IMG/VR virus record: IMGVR_UViG_3300042430_002308
Span: 1 to 25,595 of that record
Direction: 5' to 3' (one strand)
DNA length: 25,595 nt
Origin: a virus
Shown here: positions 20,187 through 25,595 of the stretch, piece after piece
Position numbering within the stretch: position 1 is the stretch's first letter
Layout: the number at the start of each line of letters is the position of its first letter
Made by a program: the position numbers and the translations under genes
Notes under the pieces: generated by a model
Databases searched by the model: none
What the model saw: only the letters and a program-made list of their open reading frames with translations
What the model was told of the DNA's origin: nothing

Positions 20187-20400
20187 GAAAATTCGCGCTG
20201 GCCCGCCGCCCCGCCGCCCCCTAGAAAACTCGCGCTGGCTGGGCCGCCGTTTATCCGGGGCCGGACTGGGCCGGACTGGGCCGCCCACCCGCCCGGAAAT
20301 TCGCGCTGGCCGCCGCCGCCCGCCGCCCGGAAAACTCGCGCTGGCTGGGCCGCCGCTGCCGCCCGCCCGCCGCCGCCCGCTTGGGGCTGGGCTGGGCTGG
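20187..20400. repeat. GC-rich repeat block (GAAAA[T/C]TCGCGCTGGC, four copies)
   Basis: GAAAATTCGCGCTGGC at 20187, GAAAACTCGCGCTGGC at 20224, GAAATTCGCGCTGGC at 20296 and GAAAACTCGCGCTGGC at 20330. Copies alternate T and C at one position, as if a two-copy unit was duplicated. Between them are GCC/GCCGCC runs, GGACTGGGCC doublets and a GGGCT repeat (20385-20406). No gene is supported. Confidence 0.8.
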
Positions 20401-20406
20401 GCTGGG

Positions 20407-20592
20407 TTATCCACAGGCTGTGGATAAACCTGTGGATAAACCTGTGGATAACTCTGGGGATAACCGGATCGAACAGGTGTTCTGTGGATAAACCTGTGGA
20501 TAACTTGTGGATAACTTTGATCGAACATTCGTTTGGGGAACGGGTGTTCTGTGGAAAAAGTTGTGGAAAACCTGTGGAAAACCTGTGGAAAA
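20407..20592. other. DnaA-box array (left), candidate origin or DnaA-titration site
   Basis: One TTATCCACA at 20407 and six TGTGGATAA at 20419, 20431, 20443, 20483, 20495 and 20506 are perfect DnaA boxes. Most lie 11-12 bp apart, about one helical turn. A TGGGGATAA variant is at 20455, and degenerate TGTGGAAAA copies follow at 20550, 20562, 20573 and 20584. Such density is known from bacterial origins and DnaA-titration loci. Confidence 0.75.
20470..20549. promoter_or_regulatory. SOS-box-like palindromes in the left DnaA array
   Basis: CGAACAGGTGTTC (20470-20482), CGAACATTCGTTTG (20522-20535) and GAACGGGTGTTC (20538-20549) resemble the Gram-positive LexA box CGAAC-N4-GTTCG. They sit between DnaA boxes. 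Confidence 0.55.
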
Positions 20593-20676
20593 CTTTTGGC
20601 TGTTTTTGGCTCGTCTGGTTGGTGTGGTTGGGGATAACTCGCGGGCGTTTTCGTGTTGGTCGTTTTGGAATCGACC

Positions 20677-20686
20677 GCGCGCGCTA
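20677..20686. repeat. Left boundary motif of the cassette block
   Basis: GCGCGCGCTA occurs here and inverted at 25214-25223 (TAGCGCGCGC), just outside the two ends of the low-complexity cassette block. Confidence 0.4.
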
Positions 20687-20700
20687 GTGGCGGTTTTCTG

Positions 20701-21070
20701 TCACGAGTTCGGCAGATGTTTTGCATGAGCCGAGAGCGCCACACGAGCCGACCATGAGAGAGCCGAGAGCGAGAGAGCGAGAGCAACCACGAGCCGACCA
20801 CGAGCCGACCACGAGAACGAGCGCGCCATGAGAGAGAGAACACGAGCCGAGAGAGAACAGAGAGCGCCACGAGAACAGAGAGCAACCACACGAGCCACGA
20901 GAGCGCCACACGAGAGCCGAGAGCAAGAGAGAGCGCCACGAGCCACGAGCCGACCACGAGAGCGGCATGAGAGAGCGAGAGCGGCACAAGAGAGAGAGAA
21001 CCATGAGAGCGCCATGAGAGAGCCATGAGAACACGAGCCGAGAGCCGACCATGAGAGAGCGAGCCGAGAG
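20701..21070. repeat. Low-complexity spacer A (GAG/CACGAG words, T-poor)
   Basis: 370 bp built from short words ending in GAG: CCGACCACGAG, CGCCACACGAG, AGCGCCACGAG, AACACGAG, AGAG. T is almost absent on the plus strand, mainly in CATGAG variants of CACGAG. Stop codons are rare, so long frames appear on both strands, but none is protein-like. Confidence 0.85.
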
Positions 21071-21253
21071 CCAAAACGACCGTTTTGGGCTGATTCCAAA
21101 AGATTTCTTTTGGTGCAAAACCCCCTAGTTCTAGGGGTAAAACCGCTGTTCCAAAAAGAATCTCGCATTTTGCTATTGCTTATGTGTGGAATCTTTGCTT
21201 TGATGTAGTCACACCAACAACACGAGCCGAGCGGCTCGGGAAGAGAGAGCAGA
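21071..21253 (+). promoter_or_regulatory. Cassette 1 upstream module
   Basis: CCAAAACG-AC-CGTTTTGG palindrome (21071-21088), CCAAAA-GATTTC-TTTTGG palindrome (21096-21113), CCCCTAG-TT-CTAGGGG palindrome (21122-21137), AAAAAGAATCTCGC, -35 TTGCTT (21176-21181), 17 nt, -10 TTTGAT (21199-21204), ATGTAGTCACACCAACAAC, and a CGAGCC-GAGC-GGCTCG hairpin (21223-21238) before the ATG. Confidence 0.8.
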
Positions 21254-21553
21254 ATGAAAGCACATCCGGCACACCTAGCAAATCGGGCAAAGCTTGCTAA
21301 GAAGATGGCGACAGAAATCGCCACTATCGGCAAAAACCCCGAGTACTTGACCGATTCTGAGTGGACTGAAATCGCCAAAAACGCTGGCGGCAAATCGGTT
21401 CCGTCAGTTTCGACTAGGGCGCTAGTCATGGAAATCGCTGAAGCGGCTGAAGCGGCTGAAGCGGCACCAAAATACGTTGATCTCAACTCTTACTATGTTG
21501 AAGAGTTCTGTCATTCACGAACAAATCAATGGGGTGAGGTTGAATACGACTGA
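21254..21553 (+). CDS. Cassette 1 protein, hypothetical (99 aa)
   Basis: Sequence MKAHPAHLANRAKLAKKMAT, then a middle helix and a triple EAAEAAEAA (residues about 61-70, DNA GCTGAAGCG tandem repeat), ending in a Tyr/Glu-rich tail (YYVEEFCHSRTNQWGEVEYD). The N-terminus is basic and the C-terminus acidic. No family is recognised. It lies between the cassette promoter module and a strong terminator, so it is a single-gene transcription unit. Its codon use and T content are ordinary, in contrast to the surrounding spacers. The RBS is weak (GAGAGAG), so the 5'UTR hairpin may matter for translation. Confidence 0.75.
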   Translation: MKAHPAHLANRAKLAKKMATEIATIGKNPEYLTDSEWTEIAKNAGGKSVPSVSTRALVMEIAEAAEAAEAAPKYVDLNSYYVEEFCHSRTNQWGEVEYD

Positions 21554-21567
21554 ACCACACGAGCCAC

Positions 21568-21607
21568 GAGCGCCGACCAAAAAGGTCGGCGCTCATTCTC
21601 GTTTTTG
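21568..21607 (+). terminator. Cassette 1 terminator
   Basis: GAGCGCCGACC, AAAAA, GGTCGGCGCTC (11 pairs), then ATTCTCGTTTTT. Confidence 0.9.
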
Positions 21608-22040
21608 CGAGCGCCACACGAGCGCCACGAGCGGCTGGGAGAGCCACGAGAACGAGAGCGGCACGAGAGCCGACCACGAGAGCCGAGAGCGGCACCACGA
21701 GCCGACCATGAGCGGCACGAGCGAGAGAGCAACCACGAGCCGAGAGAGCCACGAGAGAGCAACCACGAGAGCGGCATGAGCCGAGAGCAAACACGAGCCA
21801 CGAGAGCGGCACGCGCCGCTGGGTATCTGCCACGAACACGAGCGGCACACGAGAGCAACCATGAGCGAGAGCCGAGAGCCGACCACGAACCACACGAGAG
21901 CGGCACACGAGCGCGCTGCTGGGCGAGAGCGGCACACGAGCCGAGAGCGAGAGCCGAGAGCGAGAGCGGCACCACACGAGAGCCGAGAGAACCATGAGCC
22001 GAGAGCCGAGAACGAGCAACACGAGAGAACGAGCGAGAGC
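21608..22040. repeat. Low-complexity spacer B
   Basis: Same word set as spacer A. It also holds GGCTGGGAGAGCC (21630), GCGCCGCTGGGTATC (21813) and GCGCGCTGCTGGGCGAG (about 21912), members of a GCTGGG motif that recurs in the later spacers. Confidence 0.85.
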
Positions 22041-22230
22041 GCGAAAACTGCCGTTTTGGAGCGATTCCAAAATATTTCTTTTGGTGCAAAACCCGCTAGT
22101 TCTAGGGCGAAAACCCCGGTCGAAAAAAGAATCTCGTGTTTTGCTATTGCGTATCTTTCAAATCTTTGCTTTGATGTAGTCACACCAACAACACGAGCGG
22201 CACCAACTGCTCGGGAAATGAGAAAAGAAA
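22041..22230 (+). promoter_or_regulatory. Cassette 2 upstream module
   Basis: AAAAC-TGCC-GTTTT (22044-22057), CCAAAA-TATTTC-TTTTGG (22067-22084), CTAGTTCTAG core, AAAAAAGAATCTCG, -35 TTGCGT (22147-22152), 17 nt, -10 TTTGAT (22170-22175), and a CGAGC/GCTCG hairpin (22194-22213). Order and spacing match cassette 1. Confidence 0.8.
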
Positions 22231-22515
22231 ATGTACGAACTACTGACAGCCTGCACGTTTGCCCAAACAATGCGCACACTTTGCAACTGGCCGATCAACG
22301 CATCCTACGCACTGTTTGAGCTTATCGAAGCGGCAGAAGAAGAAGGCCAAGGGGTTGAATTCGATCCAATCGCATTCGATCAAGAATGGATGTTTGCGGC
22401 AGACTTGGAAGAGATCAACGAGAACTACGGCGAAAATTTCGACTCGCTTGACGCTCTCAACGATATGACTTTTGCAGTCGAATTTTGCGACGGGATTCTG
22501 TTCCAAGCGTTCTAG
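22231..22515 (+). CDS. Cassette 2 protein, highly acidic (94 aa)
   Basis: By my count 20 Asp/Glu and one Arg in 94 residues, no Lys: a net charge near -19. Helical segments: ASYALFELIEAAEEEG, FDQEWMFAADLEEINENYGE, DSLDALNDMTFAVEF. Such acidity in a small phage protein is typical of DNA mimics (for example Ocr and several anti-defence proteins); this is a property match, not a homology call. Single-gene unit between the cassette 2 promoter and terminator. Confidence 0.75.
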   Translation: MYELLTACTFAQTMRTLCNWPINASYALFELIEAAEEEGQGVEFDPIAFDQEWMFAADLEEINENYGENFDSLDALNDMTFAVEFCDGILFQAF

Positions 22516-22529
22516 AAAACGAGCAACGA

Positions 22530-22566
22530 GCGCCGACCAAAACGGTCGGCGCTTGTTGCCGTTTTT
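22530..22566 (+). terminator. Cassette 2 terminator
   Basis: GCGCCGACC, AAAAC, GGTCGGCGC (9 pairs), then TTGTTGCCGTTTTT. Confidence 0.9.
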
Positions 22567-23104
22567 GGCACGAGCCGAGAGCGGCACCACGAGCGCTGGG
22601 TGAGAGCCACGAGAGAGCCGAGAGCGGCACGAACGAACACGAGAGCGCCATGAGCCGAGAGCAACCACGAACGAGCAACCACGAGCCACGAGAGAGCCAC
22701 ATGAGCCGACCACGAACGAGAGCGGCACCATGAGCGCCACGAGAGCGCCACACGAGCCACGAGAGCGAACAGAGAACACGAGCGCCGACCACGAACCACG
22801 AACGAACACGAGCGGCACCACACGAGCCACACGAGCGCGCTGCTGGGTGAGAGCCGAGAACCACGAGCGGCACGAACCACGAGCCACACGAGAGCCACGA
22901 GAGCGGCATGAGAACGAGCGCCACACGAGAGCGCCACGAGAACCACGAGAGAGCCACACACGAGCGCCACGAGCCACGAGAGCGGCACTAGGACGAACCA
23001 CGAGCGAGAGCGCCATGAGCCGACCACACGAGCGCCACACGAGCCGAGAGAACGAGAGAGCGAGAACCACGAGAACACGAGCGGCACAAGAGAGCCGAGA
23101 GCGG
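22567..23104. repeat. Low-complexity spacer C
   Basis: 538 bp of the same words. GAGCGCTGGGTGAGAG (about 22588) and GCGCGCTGCTGGGTGAGAG (about 22836) repeat the GCTGGG motif once early and once mid-spacer. Confidence 0.85.
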
Positions 23105-23291
23105 CAAAACGTCCGTTTTGGACGTATTCCAAAATATTTCTTTTGGCGTGAAAACCCCTAGAACTAGCGGCAAAACCCCGGTCAGAAAAAGAATCTCGCA
23201 TTTTGCTATTGCGTATAGTCAAAATGTTTGCTTTGATGTAGTCACACCAACAACACGAGCGGCACGAGCCGCTCGGGAATGAGAGAAAAAA
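23105..23291 (+). promoter_or_regulatory. Cassette 3 upstream module
   Basis: CAAAACG-TC-CGTTTTG (23105-23120), CCAAAA-TATTTC-TTTTGG (23129-23146), CCCCTAG-AA-CTAGCGG (core inverted relative to the other cassettes), -35 TTGCGT (23209-23214), 17 nt, -10 TTTGAT (23232-23237), and a CGAGCGGC-ACGA-GCCGCTCG hairpin (23256-23275). Confidence 0.8.
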
Positions 23292-23558
23292 ATGAAGCTG
23301 TCAGACATCATCACCATCCGAGTTTGCCTCAACTGCCTCCAAATGATCGCTGATGGCGATGACTCGGGAATGAGCGAAGCCGATTCGATTGCATGCCAAA
23401 AAGGGATCGAAGAACTAAGCAAGGATTTTGATCTGGTTCCGGCTTCGGATTGGTTCTCGGGATCATTCAGCCGCAACTTGTGCGAATGTTGTGACGCTCT
23501 CGCCGGAGATCGGGAAGAACTCCAACTACTGCCAAAACGAGAGGATCAACTAGGCTAG
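23292..23558 (+). CDS. Cassette 3 protein, cysteine-rich (88 aa)
   Basis: Starts MKLSDIITIRVCLNCLQMIA; CLNC near residue 12 and CECCDALAGDREEL near 64-77 form a likely metal site, separated by an acidic middle. Small actinophage proteins with a CxxCxxxxANGD start and a CxxCxxxLxGxRH end are common; this fits that general pattern, which has no known function. Single-gene unit like its sister cassettes. Confidence 0.75.
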   Translation: MKLSDIITIRVCLNCLQMIADGDDSGMSEADSIACQKGIEELSKDFDLVPASDWFSGSFSRNLCECCDALAGDREELQLLPKREDQLG

Positions 23559-23571
23559 AACGAGCGAGAGC

Positions 23572-23610
23572 GAGAGCCGACCAAAACGGTCGGCTCTCGT
23601 TCTAGTTTTT
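23572..23610 (+). terminator. Cassette 3 terminator
   Basis: GAGAGCCGACC, AAAAC, GGTCGGCTCTC (11 pairs), then GTTCTAGTTTTT. Relative to cassettes 1 and 2 the outer stem changes from GCGCC/GGCGC to GAGAGCC/GGCTCTC with pairing kept. Confidence 0.9.
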
Positions 23611-24078
23611 GGATCCAACGAGAGAGCGCCACGAGCGCCACACAAGACTGGGCGAGAGCCGAGAGCGGCATGAGCCACGAGCGGCACCACACGAGCCGAG
23701 AGCGGCACGAGAGAGAGCGAGAGCAAGCACACGAGCCGAGAGCCGAGAGAGCGGCACCACGAGCCACGAGAGCGCCACGAGCGGCACGAGCGGCACGAGA
23801 GCCGACCACGAGAGAGAACGAGCCGAGAGCGGCACCACACGAGCGCCACACGAGCGCTGGGTGAGAGCGGCACGAGCCGACCATGAGCCGAGCGCCGACC
23901 ACGAGCCACGAGAGCGCGCGAGAGCGCTGCTGGGTGAGAGCGCCGACCACGAGCCGAGAGCCACGAGCGCCGACCACACGAGAGCGCCATGAGCGGCAAG
24001 CGAGAGCCGAGAGCGAGAGCGGCACGAGAGCAACATGAGCGGCACCACGAGAGCCGAGAGCAACATGAGCCGAGAGCG
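23611..24078. repeat. Low-complexity spacer D
   Basis: 468 bp of the same words, with GCTGGG-type motifs at about 23646 (GACTGGGCGAGAG), 23853 (GCGCTGGGTGAGAG) and 23924 (GCGCTGCTGGGTGAGAG). Confidence 0.85.
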
Positions 24079-24267
24079 CCAAAACGACCGTTTTGGAGCG
24101 ATTCCAAAATATTTCTTTTGGGGCAAAACCCCCTAGTTCTAGCGGCTAAATCGCTGTCAGAAAAAGAATCTGGTGTTTTGCTATTGCGTTCTGTTCCAAT
24201 CTTTGGTTGAATGTAGTCACACCAACAACACGAGCGGCACGAGCCGCTCGGGAATGAGAGAAAAATC
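24079..24267 (+). promoter_or_regulatory. Cassette 4 upstream module
   Basis: CCAAAACG-AC-CGTTTTGG (24079-24096), CCAAAA-TATTTC-TTTTGG (24104-24121), CCCCTAGTTCTAGCGG, AAAAAGAATCTGG, -35 TTGCGT (24184-24189), 17 nt, -10 TTGAAT (24207-24212), and a CGAGCGGC-ACGA-GCCGCTCG hairpin (24231-24250). Confidence 0.8.
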
Positions 24268-24594
24268 ATGGCAATCCACGAAGTACTCGCCAACCAAATG
24301 ACCGCACACGAGCTACTGCTCAACATCCGTTCGATCGGCTACTACACAACAACAAACAACGTACATGGAAATCCTCGCCGGGTGTTCGTTGGTTACAACG
24401 AGAACGGCACGAAAGTCATCACAACTGACGAAGGATACGCCGGAACGCCTAAGTGGGTTCGCACTCTCAACGCTCAAGGTGTTGGCACTCACACTTTGGC
24501 GGTTGAGCCGAAAACGTACAACGCTCTTGTGCGCGAAATTCCAGCGCTTCAGCGGGCAATCACTGCCGAGCTAAAAGCAATATTCAAGGACTGA
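24268..24594 (+). CDS. Cassette 4 protein, hypothetical (108 aa)
   Basis: Sequence MAIHEVLANQMTAHELLLNI, a strand-rich centre (GNPRRVFVGYNENGTKVITT), then PKWVRTLNAQGVGTHTLAV and a C-terminal helix (TYNALVREIPALQRAITAEL). Roughly neutral, with no Cys. No family is recognised. Single-gene unit with its own promoter module and the longest terminator of the set. Confidence 0.75.
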   Translation: MAIHEVLANQMTAHELLLNIRSIGYYTTTNNVHGNPRRVFVGYNENGTKVITTDEGYAGTPKWVRTLNAQGVGTHTLAVEPKTYNALVREIPALQRAITAELKAIFKD

Positions 24595-24602
24595 CGAGCC
24601 GA

Positions 24603-24645
24603 GAACGAGAGCCGACCAAAACGGTCGGCTCTCGTTCTAGTTTTT
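24603..24645 (+). terminator. Cassette 4 terminator
   Basis: GAACGAGAGCCGACC, AAAAC, GGTCGGCTCTCGTTC (15 pairs), then TAGTTTTT. Confidence 0.92.
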
Positions 24646-25213
24646 GGGGAGAACGAGAACGAGCGGCACGAGCGGCACGAGCGGCACGAGCTGCTGGGTG
24701 AGTGCCATGAGCGAGAGCCACGAGCCACGAGAGAGAACGAGAGCGGCACCACGAGCGAGAGCCAACGAGAGCCGACCACGAGCCACGAGAACGAGCGAGA
24801 GAGCGCCACACGAGAGCGAGAGCCGAGAGCGAACAGAGAACACACGAGAGAGCCATGAGCGCCGACCACGAACGAGAGCGCCACGAGAGCCACGAGAGCG
24901 AACGAACACGAACGAGAGCCACACGAACCACGAGCCGAGAGCGGCACGCGCTGCTGGGCCACGAGAGCGGCACACGAGAGCCGAGAGAGAGCCACACGAG
25001 CGGCACACGAGCCACACGAGCGAACGAGCCACACGAACACGAGAGCCGACCACGAGCCGCACACGAACACGAGCCAAGAGAACGAGCGAGAGCGGCACGA
25101 ACGAACCACGAACAGAGAGAGCCGACCACGAGCCGAGAGCGAACACGAGCGGCACGAACGAGAGAGCCGAGAGCGCGCCGACCACACGAACGAGAGCGAA
25201 CAGAGAGAGCCGA
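24646..25213. repeat. Low-complexity spacer E
   Basis: 568 bp of the same words with GCTGCTGGGTGAGTG (about 24691) and GCGCTGCTGGGCCACG (about 24948). It has no cassette after it and ends at the boundary motif. Confidence 0.85.
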
Positions 25214-25223
25214 TAGCGCGCGC
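25214..25223. repeat. Right boundary motif of the cassette block
   Basis: TAGCGCGCGC, the inverse of 20677-20686. The non-repetitive CCTACTGTCTCACCTATTGC follows before a short further stretch of spacer-type words to about 25345. Confidence 0.4.
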
Positions 25224-25356
25224 CTACTGTCTCACCTATTGCCACAACATGAGAGCCACATGAGAGCGAGAGCGAGAGCCGAGAACGAGCCGAGAACAAG
25301 AGAGCGAGAGCCGACCACGAGCGCCGACCACGAGCCGAGAACAGCGAACAAGGTTG

Positions 25357-25530
25357 GGGATAAACCTGTGGACAAACTGTGGATAACTTTTGCCTGTGGA
25401 AAACCTGTGGAAAACTTTTCTGTGGATAAAGCTGTGGACAACCTGTGGACAACCTGTGGACAACTTTTCCGAACAAATGTTCGTCGAACAGGTGTTCTGT
25501 GGATAACTCTGTGGAAAAACCTGTGGATAA
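25357..25530. other. DnaA-box array (right)
   Basis: Perfect TGTGGATAA at 25378, 25421, 25498 and 25522, with degenerate TGTGGACAA and TGTGGAAAA copies between them at about 12-bp pitch and a GGGGATAA at 25357. Same orientation as the left array. Confidence 0.75.
25470..25497. promoter_or_regulatory. Double SOS-box-like palindrome
   Basis: CGAACAAATGTTCG (25470-25483) is a full match to the Gram-positive LexA consensus CGAACRNRYGTTCG. CGAACAGGTGTTC (25485-25497) follows directly and is identical to the left-array copy at 20470. Both sit between DnaA boxes. Confidence 0.65.
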
Positions 25531-25595
25531 CTTTTTGGAAAAGTTGACAACTTGAAACTCCCAATCTTTTTTTGTGGGTTCTTTTTGAGTCCGGG

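Noticed and set aside
20407-20592. Simple tandem repeat explanation for the TGTGGATAA array
   Set aside because: The 9-mer is the exact DnaA consensus, one copy is inverted and the pitch is near one helical turn, so protein binding is the better reading, though not proven.
20701-25213. CRISPR array
   Set aside because: Repeat words vary in length and order with no constant repeat plus unique spacer, and there is no cas gene.
20184-25476. Many long frames on both strands rich in Ser/Arg/Ala or Glu/Arg/His across the spacers
   Set aside because: They arise because the T-poor word set contains few stops. They have no RBS or domain, overlap each other in several frames and run through promoters and terminators.

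Overview
The window looks like part of a tailed double-stranded DNA phage genome, or a closely related phage-like element, probably of an actinobacterium. Phage identity rests on a terminase large subunit, a small-terminase-like HTH protein, a MuF/SPP1 gp7-like head protein, a DnaB-type helicase operon, ParB-domain proteins beside DNA methyltransferases, a DUF932 protein, HNH and VRR-NUC nucleases and many tiny overlapping genes. The actinobacterial guess is inference. It rests on several start codons lying 6-7 nt after a -10 box (leaderless style), frequent GTG starts, and CGAAC-N4-GTTCG type LexA palindromes. I see no integrase, portal or major capsid gene, and no convincing tRNA.

Layout. 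1-2599 (minus strand): a small helical protein cut by the edge, a DNA methyltransferase carrying an inserted PLP-enzyme domain, and a ParB-domain protein. 2667-3637 (plus): a second ParB-domain protein and a small-terminase-like gene. 3800-7243 (minus): two runs of tiny, translationally coupled genes plus a second DNA methyltransferase, each run driven by a copy of one recurrent promoter element. 7516-8505: DUF932. 8650-11025: about 2.4 kb without a credible protein gene but dense in helices, read as three consecutive large structured RNAs. 11024-12679 (minus): terminase large subunit. 12697-17499 (plus): a tiny membrane peptide, a pentapeptide-repeat protein, then an operon for a winged-helix replication protein, a possible helicase loader, a DnaB-like helicase, a membrane protein and two head-morphogenesis proteins. 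17500-18560: two smaller structured RNAs around an RHH regulator pair. 18617-20177: small genes, HNH and VRR-NUC.

20180-25550 is the most unusual part. A GC-rich repeat block and a DnaA-box array (TTATCCACA on a 12-bp pitch), interleaved with SOS-box-like palindromes, lead into about 4.5 kb built from four repeated cassettes. Each cassette has two palindromes, a sigma70-like promoter, a 5'UTR hairpin, one small unrelated ORF and a strong intrinsic terminator. Cassettes are separated by 0.4-0.6 kb of low-complexity, T-poor DNA made of GAG, CACGAG and AGCGGCACGAG words. A second array of DnaA boxes and SOS-like boxes closes the block. The four products differ (one extremely acidic, one with CxxC/CxCC motifs), which suggests an exchangeable accessory or anti-defence cassette array.

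A recurrent element (AAAAGAAATAT, then TTGACTTG, then 16-17 nt, then a -10) precedes the structured RNAs and several leaderless genes, often overlapping the stop codon of the gene before it. It seems to mark transcription-module boundaries. All functional calls come from reading the sequence; no database search was done.
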